From contig CM073538.1 in assembly GCA_037074615.1 (NCBI GenBank), positions 20,609,068 through 20,673,067 on the forward strand: 64,000 bases of DNA, in the 5' to 3' direction. Source of the DNA: Leucaena leucocephala. Its lineage: Eukaryota > Streptophyta > Magnoliopsida > Fabales > Fabaceae. Each line of letters starts with the position of its first letter. The stretch's first letter is position 1. The translations under genes and the position numbers were made by a program. The notes under the pieces were generated by a model. The model saw nothing but the letters and a program-made list of their open reading frames with translations, was not told where the DNA came from and did no database searches. Below, piece by piece: positions 35,331-48,038 of this stretch.

Positions 35331-35700
35331 GATGGTGAGCTTGTGGACATGATTGCCCCTATGGAGGGGACCTGGCTTCCCTCCTCTTCTCTTCTCGTCC
35401 TCTACCTTTTCTCTTCACAACCTTTAGATTAAAATTTCAATAGTCTAGATTTAATGGTTTATAAAAATATAAAAATTTACATTATAATAATAACTTATAG
35501 TTGTGAACTGTCTAGATCAAATTTTAACAGTTTAAATTTAGTTAAATATTTTTAATATAAAATTATAAGAATATTTTTTATAAACTATCAAATCTTGACC
35601 ATTTAAATTTTAATCTAATAGAAAGTGAAGAGAAAAAGAGGGAAGAGGAAGGGAAGGGCAGAGGACAGAAGCCAAATCTCTATGGAGAACCCTCACCATT
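35331..35700. mobile_element. Foldback (long inverted repeat) MITE
   Basis: The left arm (35331-35470) and right arm (35570-35700) are inverted relatives. CTTCTCTTCTCGTCCTC, TTTCTCTTCAC and TTAGATTAAAATTT on the left correspond to the complements of GAGAAAAAG, GTGAAGAG and AAATTTTAATCTAA on the right. Ends are ATGGTGAG and CTCACCAT. It could form a hairpin transcript. Confidence 0.6.
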
Positions 35701-35702
35701 CA

Positions 35703-36390
35703 GGGTTTATTTGGTTGGAGAGTTTTGGAGGGAAGGAGAGGAGAAAATATATTTAGTTGAGAAAAATAGAGAGGAGGGGAGGGGAGAGGCGAATTTTTGT
35801 CTTTTTATAATCCCCTCCCCTCCAAAAGTGGGGGTTTTTGGAGGGGAGAGAAATTTTTATCACTTTTTTAACTAAAATGCCCCCAAACTTGAGAGAAATT
35901 TTTATCACTTTTTTAACTAAAATGCCCCCAAACTTTTTTAATATTCCAATTATACCCTCAAACCTTATTTTTTATTATTTTGTTCACATCTAATTTTTTC
36001 TTTAATTGCATAGTAATTATAATAAATTATAATAAAATTTAATAAGTATAATAAATTATTTATATATTATATTAAAATATATAATAATTATAAAATTAAT
36101 AAAAAATAATGTTAAAATTTTAACATTTTTTTAATTTTATTATATATATAAATGAGATAAAAAAATTTAAGATTTATAAATAAAAAATAATAATTTTGAT
36201 ATGAATATTGTAAATAAAGAATAAATAAATTTAAATAAAGAGATAAGGGTATATTTGTCAACTTTTAATTAACTCCCCTCCCCTCCTGAACCAAATAAAA
36301 AAAATCATTCATTAACCTCTCTTATCTTTCCCTACCCTCCCTTAAATTAACCTAACCTACCCTCCTCTATAGTGAACCAAACAAAGCCTT
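35703..36390 (+). mobile_element. GGAGGGG-rich MITE, copy 1
   Basis: Ends are GGGTTTATTTGGTTGGAG and CCAAACAAAGCCT, with repeated GGAGGGGAGG near the left and CCCTCCC near the right. Sister copies are at about 42005-42655 and 57054-57680. A short internal duplication, TTTTTAACTAAAATGCCCCC, occurs twice at about 35865-35935. Confidence 0.65.
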
Positions 36391-37752
36391 AATGTTTCAC
36401 TGGTCTGCACATTCCATCTGCCAACATTCATATGGGGTGCCAATGGTCTAGTGGAATAGCAACAAAATCTTCTATAAAGATAGGAAGTAACAAGCTTAAT
36501 TCATTTTAGTTGTAATCTTAAATTATTAGTGTATGTTCTTTTAAATCTTAAAACAAAACATCTATCTATGTTAAGGCAACAATTTTGCTTCAAATTAAGA
36601 TTTAGGTGTTGAAATTCATCAACTTATTCTCTTACTTCCTCTCGTCCTAATTATAATAGCTAGTTAACTTTTTTTAGATGAATTAATAAAGTTAAATAAA
36701 TCAATTAATTACAATTAATATAAAAATTAGTTAACTAATTTAGGTAAATTGAAGAGCATATAATATAAATTCAATCATAATTAATTAATTTATTTGATTC
36801 CCTTAATCTTCCAAAAAAATAATTAGCTCTTATAATTAGGATTTGAGGGAGTATTTTGTTTGTGTTCTTACCTTTTACCACATGGCATACACTTCCAAGC
36901 GTATTGAAGCAACATTTGGTTTGAGAGGGTTCAGGATCAGGAACATATTGAAGCATCTGCACTGCTTGCTAATGAAGAATGGAAGAGCAATAAGAACATC
37001 ACCAGCAATCATATTATAACTATATATATTATTCTTAAACAAATTAAATCATTAGGCAGCAATATTCGGTTACAGTCTGTTTCTACTGTTACAAAAAGCC
37101 AACAACTTGAGTCAAGCATAACCTACAGCAACATTGTGTGTGTTTATACTTTGGACAAATTGAAATTTAGAATAAGTTCCTGTGTTACAAAAGTTGCAAA
37201 GAAGAATTATTTTGTCATATTCCCTGATTAGATCAAACTGTGGAAACTCTGACTAAGCCTCCTCCTAGCCCACAATTTTGCAAGCCCAGTAACAAATATA
37301 AAGACTGTCAAGATACTCCACCTTAAGTGTGAGAAGGAATATTAGAGAGGCTGCGCGTTCTATTAGTTGAGTGGCAACTATGCCTATGTTAATACATACA
37401 AACTCACTCAAGTAATATGATTCATTCTCTTCTCTTTTCATCTTTACTATATTTGATACGTTTAATGTAATTAAAAACTTTATACACTTCAACTTAAACA
37501 GGGGCTTTTATTAGATTTAGATGGGAATCCATGGCATTAAGATTATGTTTTCAGAATGCATGACATCGTCATTGAATCTCAATGACTTGCAACTCAATTA
37601 CTAGTGCATCGTAGAATATGTTGCAAACTCGGGACCTTTTATGTAGAGGAAACAAGGCTCCAAATAGAGCAGTTACCTGATCTACAATGTGAAATTTATG
37701 TCAGGTAAATGTATTTAAAAGTTAACATATGATTATAGTCAAAATACCTCAG
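36391..37752. other. PUR5 downstream flank with an exon-5-like relic
   Basis: This stretch holds the PUR5 3' untranslated region and intergenic DNA. At 36969-37010 a 42-bp stretch resembles PUR5 exon 5, sharing CAATAAG.ACATCACCAGCAA on the plus strand, with a small internal deletion. No intact gene is seen. Confidence 0.4.
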
Positions 37753-40492
37753 TTAACCATAGCTCACCCCATGGCCTTTTACAACCTCACCAATTTTGTA
37801 GACTTTGTCATGTTCGTCCCTATTCTCAAGTATTTTAATTGACGCGTCAGGGCTCACTACAAGGACCATCCCTATGCCCATATTAAATGTTCGCATCATC
37901 TCGCTGTCTTCTATATTTCCGGCCTAATAATGTAAGAAATCATCAATATATAAATTATTGCCAAATAATGTTCAACAAAATCATTTTCAATGGATATATA
38001 ATAGCAGCAGTTTTACCTCCTGAAGCCATTTGAACACAGGAGGAACTTCCCATGAGTCCTTGTATATATTGGCGCCAAGGCCTTCAGGAAACACTCTGGG
38101 TATATTATCTGTGAAACCACCGCCAGTGATGTGAGCAATTCCCTTAACCCCTCCCTTGCTAATTAAGTCAAGAACCTGAAATTAAGAAAGAAAACTCATT
38201 TGTCAGTAAAAATGTCTTCAGGAACTTAAAAAATAAATCAGGCATTATAACAAGTCACAAAGTGAATGACCTTTTTAACATAAATAACAGTCGGGGCCAT
38301 TAGAGCTTCTGCTATTGAAACATCCCCACCAGGAAGTTGATCTTGCAACGAAAGACCACTTTGAGCAAGCACTCTATACAGATATATATTATTAATATCG
38401 GTTAAGAATAAAACAACTAACTAAAACAAATTTGCAAAATCTAATGGATCCTTTATCCAAATCTAACCTCCGTACAAGAGAGAAGCCATTAGAATGAACT
38501 CCACTAGATGGGAAACCAATAAGGACATCACCAGCAACTATGTCCTTCCCATTGATCACAGAGTCCTTCTTTACGATACCAACTGCACAGCCACTAAGAT
38601 CATATTCACCTTTTTTATAGAGACCAGGCATCTCTGCTGTCTGAGAAGATATGAAATCAACTTTTTGCCTCAGTAAAAGTGTTAAAAATCTAAACATATA
38701 TTAATGTCAGATTAAAGAGTGTGAGTGGGTGAGCATATGGAAGAAGGTTCATCTATAGCTTCAAAAAGTTTCAAATAATGAATTAATGGCTAAAGTATAC
38801 GTTTGGTCCTTTACGTTTGCATCAAATTTCATTTTAGTCCCTTAAGTTTAAAAAGTATATTTTTAATTCTTTAAACTTAATACCGTTAATTTCACTGACA
38901 GAAAACGCTGAGTCAACAGATTTAAAATGATAAATGTGCAATTAAACACTAACAAAACATGTTTATATTTTAATCTTTTTAATATAATATTTTTATTTTA
39001 AGTTCACATTCAGTATTTAATTTCACAATCATCATTTAAAATTTATTGAGCCAGTATTTTCCATTACAAAGTTAATAGTGTTAAGTTTATAGGACTAAAA
39101 GCACACTTTTTAAAATTAAGGGATTAAAATAAAACTTGATGCAAATCTAGGAGACCAAAAGTATATTTTAGCCCAGATTAATATATTGGTTAATCTTTCC
39201 GCTATAAAATTGTTAAAAATGATGAAAAATAAGCAAACTAAAAAGTGGGTCGTGGTCAGAAGAATTGTGTCAGTTATCAACCTTACTATATTAATTAAAC
39301 TGAAAAATATAAGCAACAATCTATAGAGGATTGTTTAAAATGTCAATCTAAATGCTGACTCTGGACTACGAAACTCAAGACTATATCTAATCCCAGAACT
39401 TGTGACTGCTCATCTTCTAGACACATGGTGGGGACTTATACTTCACCAAGGAAAAAAATAATTTACCAATAAATACTTTAGTTATCTTGTGAGGCCTAAA
39501 GTTCTCTTCATCAGATAATGGCTTTGCAAGATTAATGTACAATAAATTAAATAACCAACACATAATAAAGTAAATTATAAAAATTTTCAATACCTCTCCT
39601 CCTAGGAGCACACAATCAGATTGCTGGCAACCATCAACGATTCCTTTTATAACCTGAATTATACAGAATTAGGGGTCAATATGATGAACTTCTATCCAAT
39701 TGATAAATCAATAGTTAGTCGATGTTCCTTGCACATGAAGAAACTTCATGACTAATTTTATGCAACTCTGTGCACATCTATTACTACCTTTTCAGCTACA
39801 TCAACATCAAGGTGGCCCGTGGCAAAGTAATCAAGGAAAAACAGTGGCTTTGCCCCAGATGTAACAATGTCATTGACGCTCATTGCAACCTAAAAGTAAA
39901 AGGCATAGTCAAAAGACAAGTATTTAATAATGCATATTCTTTTTATTGTAAAAAAAATCCAGTTACCAACCAAATCAATCCCAATAGTCTCATGAATTCC
40001 AGTTTCAAAAGCCAGCATCACTTTAGTACCCACACCATCGGTGCCAGCAACAAGATATGAATCAACTATCCAAAAGGAGTTGATTAGTTTTATTTTATGG
40101 AAACGTATTAGATGTGTTAATCCATGGTTGGAAGAGAAAATACCAAGAGGGAAAAGACCACCAAAGCCTCCTATTCCAGGTGCCATTTTTGCTATCCTTC
40201 GTACAAGTTCTGAACCAGCATCGATATCAACACCAGCATCCTTGTATGTAAGACCCTGGTTATTGCTCGAAGCACATGCTACGACACTATCCCTGGACAT
40301 AGGTTTTATGTGGCTGCACGAAGAAGCAATTGATCCAATTCTCAATTCTTCAACCGCCCCATTTACAGATACAAATCTGTCACAATTGCGGCTACTTGTG
40401 CATTGACAACTCTCACGGTACTTTTTAGAATTTGGCCTGATGGAAACATCAGCAAAGCAACGCAATAGCTCTGCGCAAGCTCCGATACTCAT
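37753..40492 (-). CDS. PUR5: Phosphoribosylformylglycinamidine cyclo-ligase (AIR synthetase)
   Basis: Catalyses the fifth step of purine synthesis, ATP-dependent ring closure of FGAM to AIR. Plant enzymes act in plastids and mitochondria. Eight exons join in phase: 40492-40144, 40065-39971, 39889-39788, 39653-39594, 38640-38468, 38373-38271, 38175-38017 and 37923-37753, giving 403 residues. Residues 1 to about 55 are Ser/Arg/Cys-rich without the enzyme fold and look like a transit peptide. The PurM core then follows: YKDAGVDIDAG, GTDGVGTK (124-131), the active-site stretch AMSVNDI, LLGGETAEMPG, SSGVHSNGFSLVR, HITGGGFTDNIPR (309-) and GIGMVLVV. All key motifs are present, so the gene looks functional. 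Its length fits plant PUR5 (about 390-400) against about 345 for bacterial PurM. Intron 4 carries a MITE. Confidence 0.95.
38788..39174. mobile_element. Long-TIR MITE in PUR5 intron 4
   Basis: About 80 bp at each end are inverted relatives. The left starts GGCTAAAGTATACGTTTGG and the right ends CCAAAAGTATATTTTAGCCC. TTGCATCAAATTT at the left matches the complement of AAACTTGATGCAAAT. The long termini suggest a Mutator-like MITE. It sits between splice sites without disturbing them. Confidence 0.78.
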
Positions 40493-41732
40493 AGCTGTTA
40501 TGAAGAATTTGTGTGTCTATTACTATTAGCATAAAACAAAGTAGGAGAAAGACAAATGGGATTACTGACAGAAGGAACGTAAATATGTTTAAAGAAAAAA
40601 ATTGCTGCAAACTGCTAAATGGAGAGAAAGCTAAAAGCGAGAGAGCAGAGACGAACAGGATGACCAAAATATCTTACGGTATTTGGATGTTGCCGGAGCG
40701 AAACTGTAAAGAATTGCTATTAGGATGGAATTACGACGACTAGGGTAAACGGTGAGAGAAATTGAAGGCCCCAAAACCTAAACCAGCGGAGGAAAGGGTC
40801 GAGACAACGAAACAGGCACAACTGCGTGTTGCTTTGAAGTCTCAGAATATCAACAATATATCAGCTGTGCGTAATTTACAAGCTAACGTTATATAAACAC
40901 TACTTTATACTCTAAATTTACTTTTATTCTTTAATATTTTTAATAAAATTTAAATTATAGAAAATGTGCATGATCTTTGGAACAACTTTAAGCATCGTTA
41001 AGGTAACCAGTACAAACAAAAACACAACAGGATGAAGCAAAGATCTAAGGAAAACAACACACAGACGCACACAAAAGCAGCAGGTTTGAACTAGAAATCT
41101 TTGAAAAAAGAACACACACAGAGGAAGCAGATTTGAAGCAGAAATTTGTTAAAAGAAAACACAAGAAGCAGATTTAAAGTATATTTGAAGCAAAAAATCT
41201 GTATTAAGAAGAAGAAGAAACGGAACGAATTGAAGCACAAAGGAGAAGACGAAAAAACCTGGAGAGTGAAGATGCAGGGAGGATAACGGCTAAGGAGAGC
41301 ACAGCGATACTGGAACTCCAAGAGGAGCAGAAACGCAGTGGCGCAGAGGGAGGAACAAAAGCGTAAAGAGCAAAATAGAGGCGCAATCGGCCATTGTTTT
41401 ATTAGTAGCAAAGGTCGTTTGGAAATTCCAAAAATTTATTAAATTAATTAATTTGGTTTCAATTCAACATCATCAATCAACCATCAATATCTTTACATCT
41501 TTACTAAAACTAGCTGATGCTCCATAGATCTAGTGTTATCATGTTTTCATTTATTATATTTTATTTTCCTAATCATTATATTTTTTAATTAAATTTAGGC
41601 GTGTTCTATAAATTAAATGATTCAAAATTTAATAATTTTTATTCATAGGAATTTATTAGATATTCACTCTTTGATATTTACTTCTCCATGCAATGCACGA
41701 ACTAAACTTACTTGTTATGATCAGGAAAACAT

Positions 41733-41777
<45 letters not shown>

Positions 41778-42004
41778 AAACTATTGGGTCAAAATTATTT
41801 AACGTGTTGAGATAATTAACTTATTCCACCTTTAAAATTTTATAATAAATCTCTTATATTAAACTTCCAAGTTTGTGTATATATATAACCATCTTACCTT
41901 CCATAATCCAGAGAGTTCAATGAATATAGCCTTTTAAATTTTATTATTTTGTGTAGATAACATCCTACAACTCTAAATTGTGGATAAATAATTTCCTTAA
42001 CTTT
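40493..42004. other. PUR5 promoter side and unclassified repeat-like DNA
   Basis: About 40493-40860 is the PUR5 5' flank and leader. Positions 40960-41400 are purine-rich (AGAAGAAGAAGAAAC and CACACACAG words); their complementary Ser/Phe/Cys-rich frames are not convincing proteins. An (AT)n run with CACACACA lies at 41735-41778. Confidence 0.4.
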
Positions 42005-42655
42005 AGGCATTTTTCAACTTAAAAGAGGATAAATTAATTTAATTTAAAAGAAGGTAGAAAAGGGAAGGGTATGGGAGGTTGTGAATGTAAAAGTAAGGGA
42101 AGGGATGATATTTTTTGTTTAGTTCAGAAGAGGAGGGGAGGTGAATTAATTAAAAGTTGATAAATATACACTTATATCTTTATTTAAATTTATTTACTCT
42201 TTATTTATAATATTTATATCAAAATTATTATTTTTTAATTTATAAATCTAAAAAATTTCTCATTTATATATATAATAAAATTAAAAAATATGATAAAATT
42301 TTAACATTATTTTAGATTAATTTTATAATTATTATATATTTTAATATAATATATAAATCATTTACTATGCTTATTAAGTTTTAGCAATTAAATAAAAATC
42401 ATGTGTGAGGAGAATAAAAAAAAAAGTTTCAACTCATGAGGGTATAATTGAAATATTAAAAACATATAAAAGATAATTTAGTCAAAATTTAGTAAAAAAA
42501 ATTCTTTCCCCTCCAAAAACTCCTACTTTTGGAGGGGAGAGAGCATATAAAAATAAAAAGATTTACCTTCCCTCCTCTCTATTTTTTTCAGCCAAACACA
42601 TTTATATCTCTCTTTCCCTCGTCCCCCCTCTAAAATCCCCTGGCCAAACAATACC
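42005..42655 (+). mobile_element. GGAGGGG-rich MITE, copy 2 (left end eroded)
   Basis: Contains GATATTTTTTGTTTAGTTCAG and GAGGGGAGG near the left, and TTTGGAGGGGAGAG then CCTGGCCAAACAATACC at the right, in the order seen in the 57054 copy. The expected left terminus GGCTTTGTTTG is not recognisable. Confidence 0.55.
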
Positions 42656-43602
42656 TTATTTGAAGATACTGAGTCATAATTCATGTTCAAAAACTCCTTT
42701 TAATGAAAGTAAAATAGATGTGAAGTCACCATATTTTACTCTTTTAGATGTACATAAACATAACCATGTAATATATAGTACAAATAATAAATATAAAGAT
42801 ATTGTAATTAAAATGGTAAAGTAGTATTCAATATCTTTATCTTATTTTTTATATACTGACAGTATCTTAATCTTATTTGTGATATAATTTTATCTATAAT
42901 CCTTTTAATTTGATATAATTTTATTCATAATATTTTTAATTTGATATAATTCTTAGTACTTGATAAATAAGATTATGAGTAAAATTATACTAAATTAAAA
43001 ATATTATAGGTGAAACTGGATTAAATTCAAAAGATTATAAGTGAAATTGTATTACAAACAAGATTAAGATACTAGACACATGTGAAAAATAAGATCAAGA
43101 TATTAGGTGTTACTTTACCCTAATTAAAATAACTATAATTATAATTTATAAAAGAAAAATAAGTATAAAATGTTATTCAAATATTTGTAAGAAAGAAGAA
43201 AATAATTTATATACATTAATTCAACATCAAGGTTTAAGTGAAGTAGACGCTATATAAGCAAGTGCCAATCTTAGATATACAGCATAACTCATGAAGTTGT
43301 ATGCTCTTTCCACTGTAGTTAGAATCTATCCCGAATCCATCTATTTGTCTACTCTAAAGATGAGACACATTGGAATTACATGCTCTGCCTATATTCTTAT
43401 TCCCTGAGAAAGTAATACATAAAATACAATGACTGTAAATAATTAGAAAATTTACTATGCAATTCTATGAAATGAGTGTAATCACCAAAAGTTATCCAAG
43501 ACCACAAAGAATGGATGGCTTCTGCTTGTGTCAGCTTACGTGTCTTCTTGTTGTGTCAGAGAGGAGAAGGAAAGTAGGAAAGTACTGTCACACTTTGGAA
43601 GC
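42656..43602. other. Intergenic, no gene seen
   Basis: A/T-rich to 43200, then more complex DNA that is probably the 3' flank of the TBL relic. An imperfect tandem repeat of TTTTAATTTGATATAATTTT lies at 42900-42960. Confidence 0.4.
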
Positions 43603-45061
43603 CTATGTCTGAGAAACAAGGAGTTCATTCCAAGTATCTGGCACCAAGGCAAACAATCGCTATCGTTTTTAGTTCCTCGAATGGTATAGCGAGACATGTA
43701 TGTGAGCCTCATCCCTCAATTCAGAAAGAGCAGTTATATCCAATATCTTAATCTTCGCATCTTAATCTTCGTACGCCTTAATGCACCATCGACAGTTAGA
43801 TCACTAGATCCATCTTGTACAACCTCAATTCCTCCAGACAAAGCGATGCCATTACCACGGTCTCCATTGACGAAATGCCTTGGTGATATAGTCCTAAAGA
43901 ATTCTTTAAGTTGGGGGTGGGAGAGACAGGTTGTGAATCCACCCACCTAGCTACCCTGTAGAATGTAAAGTTCTTGGCCTTAGCGATTTCTGCAAGCCTT
44001 TTGTCTTCCTTGGGCTTCCCATCAGGACGAATGGCACCACGGAGTTTTACAAGACCGTATTGCCATCCCATGTCTTCAACTTCGGGGCTCTCTTCACCAC
44101 CGGTGGCCATACACATCAGAGATTGAAATTGTTGCTGTCACAATGAATCTCCTACAAATGCTATTGTTTTGTCCTGAATTCTAGATTCCACTTCAAGTTA
44201 AGCTCGTCCAAAATTTCTATCATGTGTGATGTAGCTTAAAATGAAGTTGATAAGAGAAATCTGGTCGTGGTATCATTCTACATGACCACATTGGGGATAA
44301 CCATTTTTTGCTGCCAAATCCAGAATATAATGGCCTTGTCTTGTCTGCAACCCATCTAACTTTGCATAATTACAGACTGCAAATACTAGAATACATTAGC
44401 TCTTACATGAATGGAGACAGAGAATCTCTGTTTAGATGAAACCAGTAAACTAAATCCGGCCAGTTAGTTTAACTGAAGACAAAAAGTGGAGGATATGCAA
44501 CCACAAAGAGGAATTTCAAACATAATCAGAAGAACAGTCTTCTAGTTTCTTAAGGTTCAAACTGGGGTAGCTTGACCATTCGCCATTTATATTTCTAGTT
44601 TTTATAGGATCGCCTGTTACTGTCATAAAAGGTAAAAATGATACAGAAATACTGGGTTATTATAATAAACATGTTGCTAAAAAGAGTTTACAAAGAGCTT
44701 CTCTTATCAAGAGCCTTCCTTCTATTTTCTAAAATTAAAAAAAAAAAAATATGTTCTGCAAAATCAATAAATTCCCGTTCGGAATGCAAATATCAGACTT
44801 GAGGTTGCACAAGAAAGGCTCTCGATATTCAATTCATGCAGGCCATTGACAAAGAAACCACATACTTCATTATTTACATATATAAACTTTCTAGGGAGAC
44901 ATCCCTGATAAAGGTTTGTGATACCACTCTTGGGCTGACTGTGAAGTTATAGATAGCGGATTTTTCTCCCATGTCCATAGTAATGTGGTCACTAGAACAA
45001 GAGAAACAAGGACTACAAAAAGATGCCACCCTCTCAAGCCAAACGTATGTACTCCTTTCAT
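43603..45061 (-). pseudogene. TRICHOME BIREFRINGENCE-LIKE (TBL14/16-type) pseudogene
   Basis: Plant TBL proteins are Golgi cell-wall polysaccharide O-acetyltransferases. On the minus strand the pieces appear in family order. An N-terminus starts at 45061 with MKGVHTFGLRG and a membrane anchor (HLFVVLVSLVLVTTLLW), then stops. The TBL domain follows near 44380-44270: CNYAK, then RWVADKTRPLYSGFG and WLSPMWSCRM. Next are KTIAFVGDSL, with the family GDS motif, followed directly by an in-frame TGA, and QSLMCMATGGEE. An internal deletion joins RGAIRPDG to GKPKEDKRLAEI. ISPRHFVNGD is followed by a frameshift, and KILDITALSELRDEAH and DTWNELLVSQT end at 43603. Stops, shifts and the deletion preclude a functional enzyme. 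The motif order and intron-sized gaps indicate an unprocessed copy. Confidence 0.85.
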
Positions 45062-47335
45062 CTCTGCTTATCTGCTACAGAAGATACAGATATTTGTCGC
45101 GGTCATTATATTCAGAAAATATCCAGAACATAATATGATTGTTATAGCAATGGAGGCTTATCTGTATGAAGAGAAGATAAGAAGAGCAGGGTCAGAAAAA
45201 CATATGGAAAAATTTAGCAAGTAAATTTTATATAGAATTTAGCAAGTAAAATTTAGAAGATAATAGAAATAATGAATATACTCTCTCTTGTCCAAATTCC
45301 AAAATACCAGTTTTAGCCCGTTTATCAAGGAAAAATTTAATTAATTAACTAATAACTTAATTAGTGACTTATAATAAAGACTCTCTATTTTTTTTAAAAA
45401 TATTTCTTATAATAATAACTAAAAAAATATTTTGGATTGGAATGAGTATAGTAATTCTAATTTTAATTACAAATACGTTGACTATGTTTTAAAAACTTTT
45501 CTTCTGTTGAGATCAACAAAAACTTTTCTTACTTGTAGGAAATAGATCACTGACCACTGAACATTGTCGGTTGTTTTGTTGATTCTGTGCGACTGTACCC
45601 CTCTCCTTAGTCAAAGTACAGAGGGAAAAGTCAAAACATTTTTGGCTGTTTTCCATAATTCTCGCCACTTATTGTTGGCCAGATCAATGATATATATAAA
45701 TTGCTGGTTTTTAAACATTGACAAAAATATATTATTTTACAATTCCATCAAAAATCGTTTACTCGTTAAAGGGACAAAAAAAATGATATTAGAGCCGTTA
45801 GTCTAAACAGAAAGGCTTTACCATTTTTCACAGAGGAAAACATATTATTTAAATTTTATGTGAATAAAAAACTATTTTTGATAAAGTTACTCCCAATTAG
45901 ATTTAAAATGCTAGAATCTGATTTAATCAAAGAACCATACCAAAAAAAAAACAAAAAAAAGGATCCAATTCTTTTCAAGACCAGATTTTTGTGTGTTTCC
46001 ACCCCAACTTTTTGGCCGACCGTACAATATAATCCATCTGTTCGGCAGTTCCCACTGGCATACATATTCTTTTCACCAAGATTCACACTTATATTTCAAC
46101 TTACATGAATTGGAATGCATTATTTTATTAAAATAAAATTAATAGTGATGTATTGGAGAATAGCTCGAGGTCTAAGGTCCAAGTCTTTTTAATTAATTAT
46201 TTTTCACAAAAATTATATATATATCCACACGAATGAAAAACAATTAAGAGAATTTTTTAAAATTTTTGGGGTTTCCATTTCAAATTAAAAAAGGGGTCAT
46301 TTGTGTGTGGGTAATTATTTAATCAAAATCCATATTACTTATACTCCATGCAAATGTACAAAACTAAACTAATAAACTAAGGTAGAATTGCACATGGACG
46401 GAAAAGTCATGCTCTAGTGTTTATTAAAGCCTTCAAATCATTATTTAATTTTATAAAATAAGAAAATTAATTAAATCATTAATTTTAGCACAAATGGAAT
46501 AGAGGGAGGGGAGATTTTAATTGGAAAAAAATGAAGGGAAGATAAATAATTTTATTATTATTTTATTTAGATTAATATTAAAAGAATGGAGGAGAGAGAT
46601 TTTAATGTTATCTTATTTAGTTTAATAAATGAGGGGAGAGAAAATATTATTTTATGGACAAATTTAAATTTATATTATTTTATAAAATATTTTAATAAAA
46701 TATTATATATATGTAATGTTAGAATATTAAAAAAAATTATAAATATATTAATATGATAAAATAAAAATATTATTCATTTTCTCTAAATTTTTTTAATTTT
46801 AGAGGGAAGGTTAAACTTGATTAAATTTTTTCCTTTTCTACTAAAAGTTGTAGATATCTAAATAAAGGAATAAGAGCAAAGTTACTCCTTTTCTCTTCTC
46901 TCTTTCTAAATTACTCATATCAAATAACACCTTAACGATTCTGGGGGTATTAATCAAAGATACGTCTCCCAGAATATCTTCCAAAATTGATAGAGCAAGC
47001 ACTGCCCTTTCGTTTTTAAATTTTTCGTGTATTTCAATTACTACTACCCTCATATGGCCTTTGTAAATATCTAAGGTATTGAAACACTCATAAAAAAATA
47101 CATTAATTTATTAGTAAATAAAACCCTCATACTTTATATATATAATCTAACAAAATTAAATTATTAAAATATAAATTGGTTACCTGTTTCCCTATTTTTT
47201 AATTATAGACAACATCGTTTCAAGTTTTTTCTTTTAGAAAAAGGAAAAAAAATACATAACATGTAATTTAATCTAATCGATTCTATAAACTATTGATTAG
47301 ATTAATTAGAAATTTAGTTAACGAGTTAACAGGTA
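45062..47335. other. Intergenic, no intact gene
   Basis: A/T-rich with patches of GGAGGGGAG-type sequence at 46500-46640, a distant relative of the GGAGGGG MITEs. The minus-strand frame at 46841-47053 is 70 codons and looks somewhat protein-like, but has no recognisable family, so I do not call it. Confidence 0.4.
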
Positions 47336-48038
47336 GTGTGTATTTAGGATTCAATTTTGAGAATAAATTTTAACTTCAAACTATAGTTTTATGCGAGAAG
47401 AGCTAAACAATTTTTTTTAAAAGAAAATCAATTTTAAAACTTAAACTATAGTTTTAGTCTAAAACTATAGTTTGTAAAATAATTGCTCTCCCTACAATTT
47501 TTCAGTTGTAGCTTCTCAATTTTTGGAGCAAACACACACTTACACACTTGACCCCACTACCACATGGTGGGTTTATAATTAATAATTTAAATTTTATTTA
47601 AAAAATCAAAAATAATTTTTTTTCAAATCTAAAATTTTAAAATTTTGGGGAAGATGAATTTGTCTATGAAAGTTATCATTTTTCATATTTTTCGATGGTC
47701 ATCTATATTGGTTAACCCTAATAAAGTTTTTAGTAGAAAAAAATTAAAATTCAGGTGAATATTGTAAATTTTTACCTTACTCAAATACATATATATATGT
47801 ATTATTTTATAATCACTTAAATAAAAAAAATTTAAAATCAAATTTATTTTTTATGTAATTATCATATTAGTTTATGTCATTTTTAGTAAATTGCCTATAG
47901 AAAAGTGATTATGTTACTAATTATCCAAATATCTTTAATTTTTAAAATTATTTTTTTCCTAAAATCTATTCTTTCATCTATTCTCCAAAATCTATTTTTC
48001 TCAAAATCTATTCTCCAAAATCTAATCTAAACACACCC
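47336..48038 (+). mobile_element. PIF/Harbinger-like MITE, family 2, copy 3
   Basis: Ends are GTGTGTATTTAGG and CTAAACACACCC. It has the same internal order as the 26734 and 32780 copies but is more eroded (CTATTTTTCTCAAAATC units at the right). The 3-bp flanks GTA and ATA do not match exactly. Confidence 0.65.

Noticed and set aside
40924..41411. Minus-strand frames rich in Phe, Ser and Cys
   Set aside because: They overlap in several frames over purine-rich repeat-like DNA and show no family features.
43796..44116. 106-codon minus-strand frame as an intact gene
   Set aside because: It is the middle of the TBL pseudogene, with an internal deletion and frameshift.
46841..47053. 70-codon minus-strand frame containing ILGDVSLINTPRIV
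   Set aside because: It looks protein-like but is isolated, without recognisable relatives, and borders MITE-like DNA; too weak to call.
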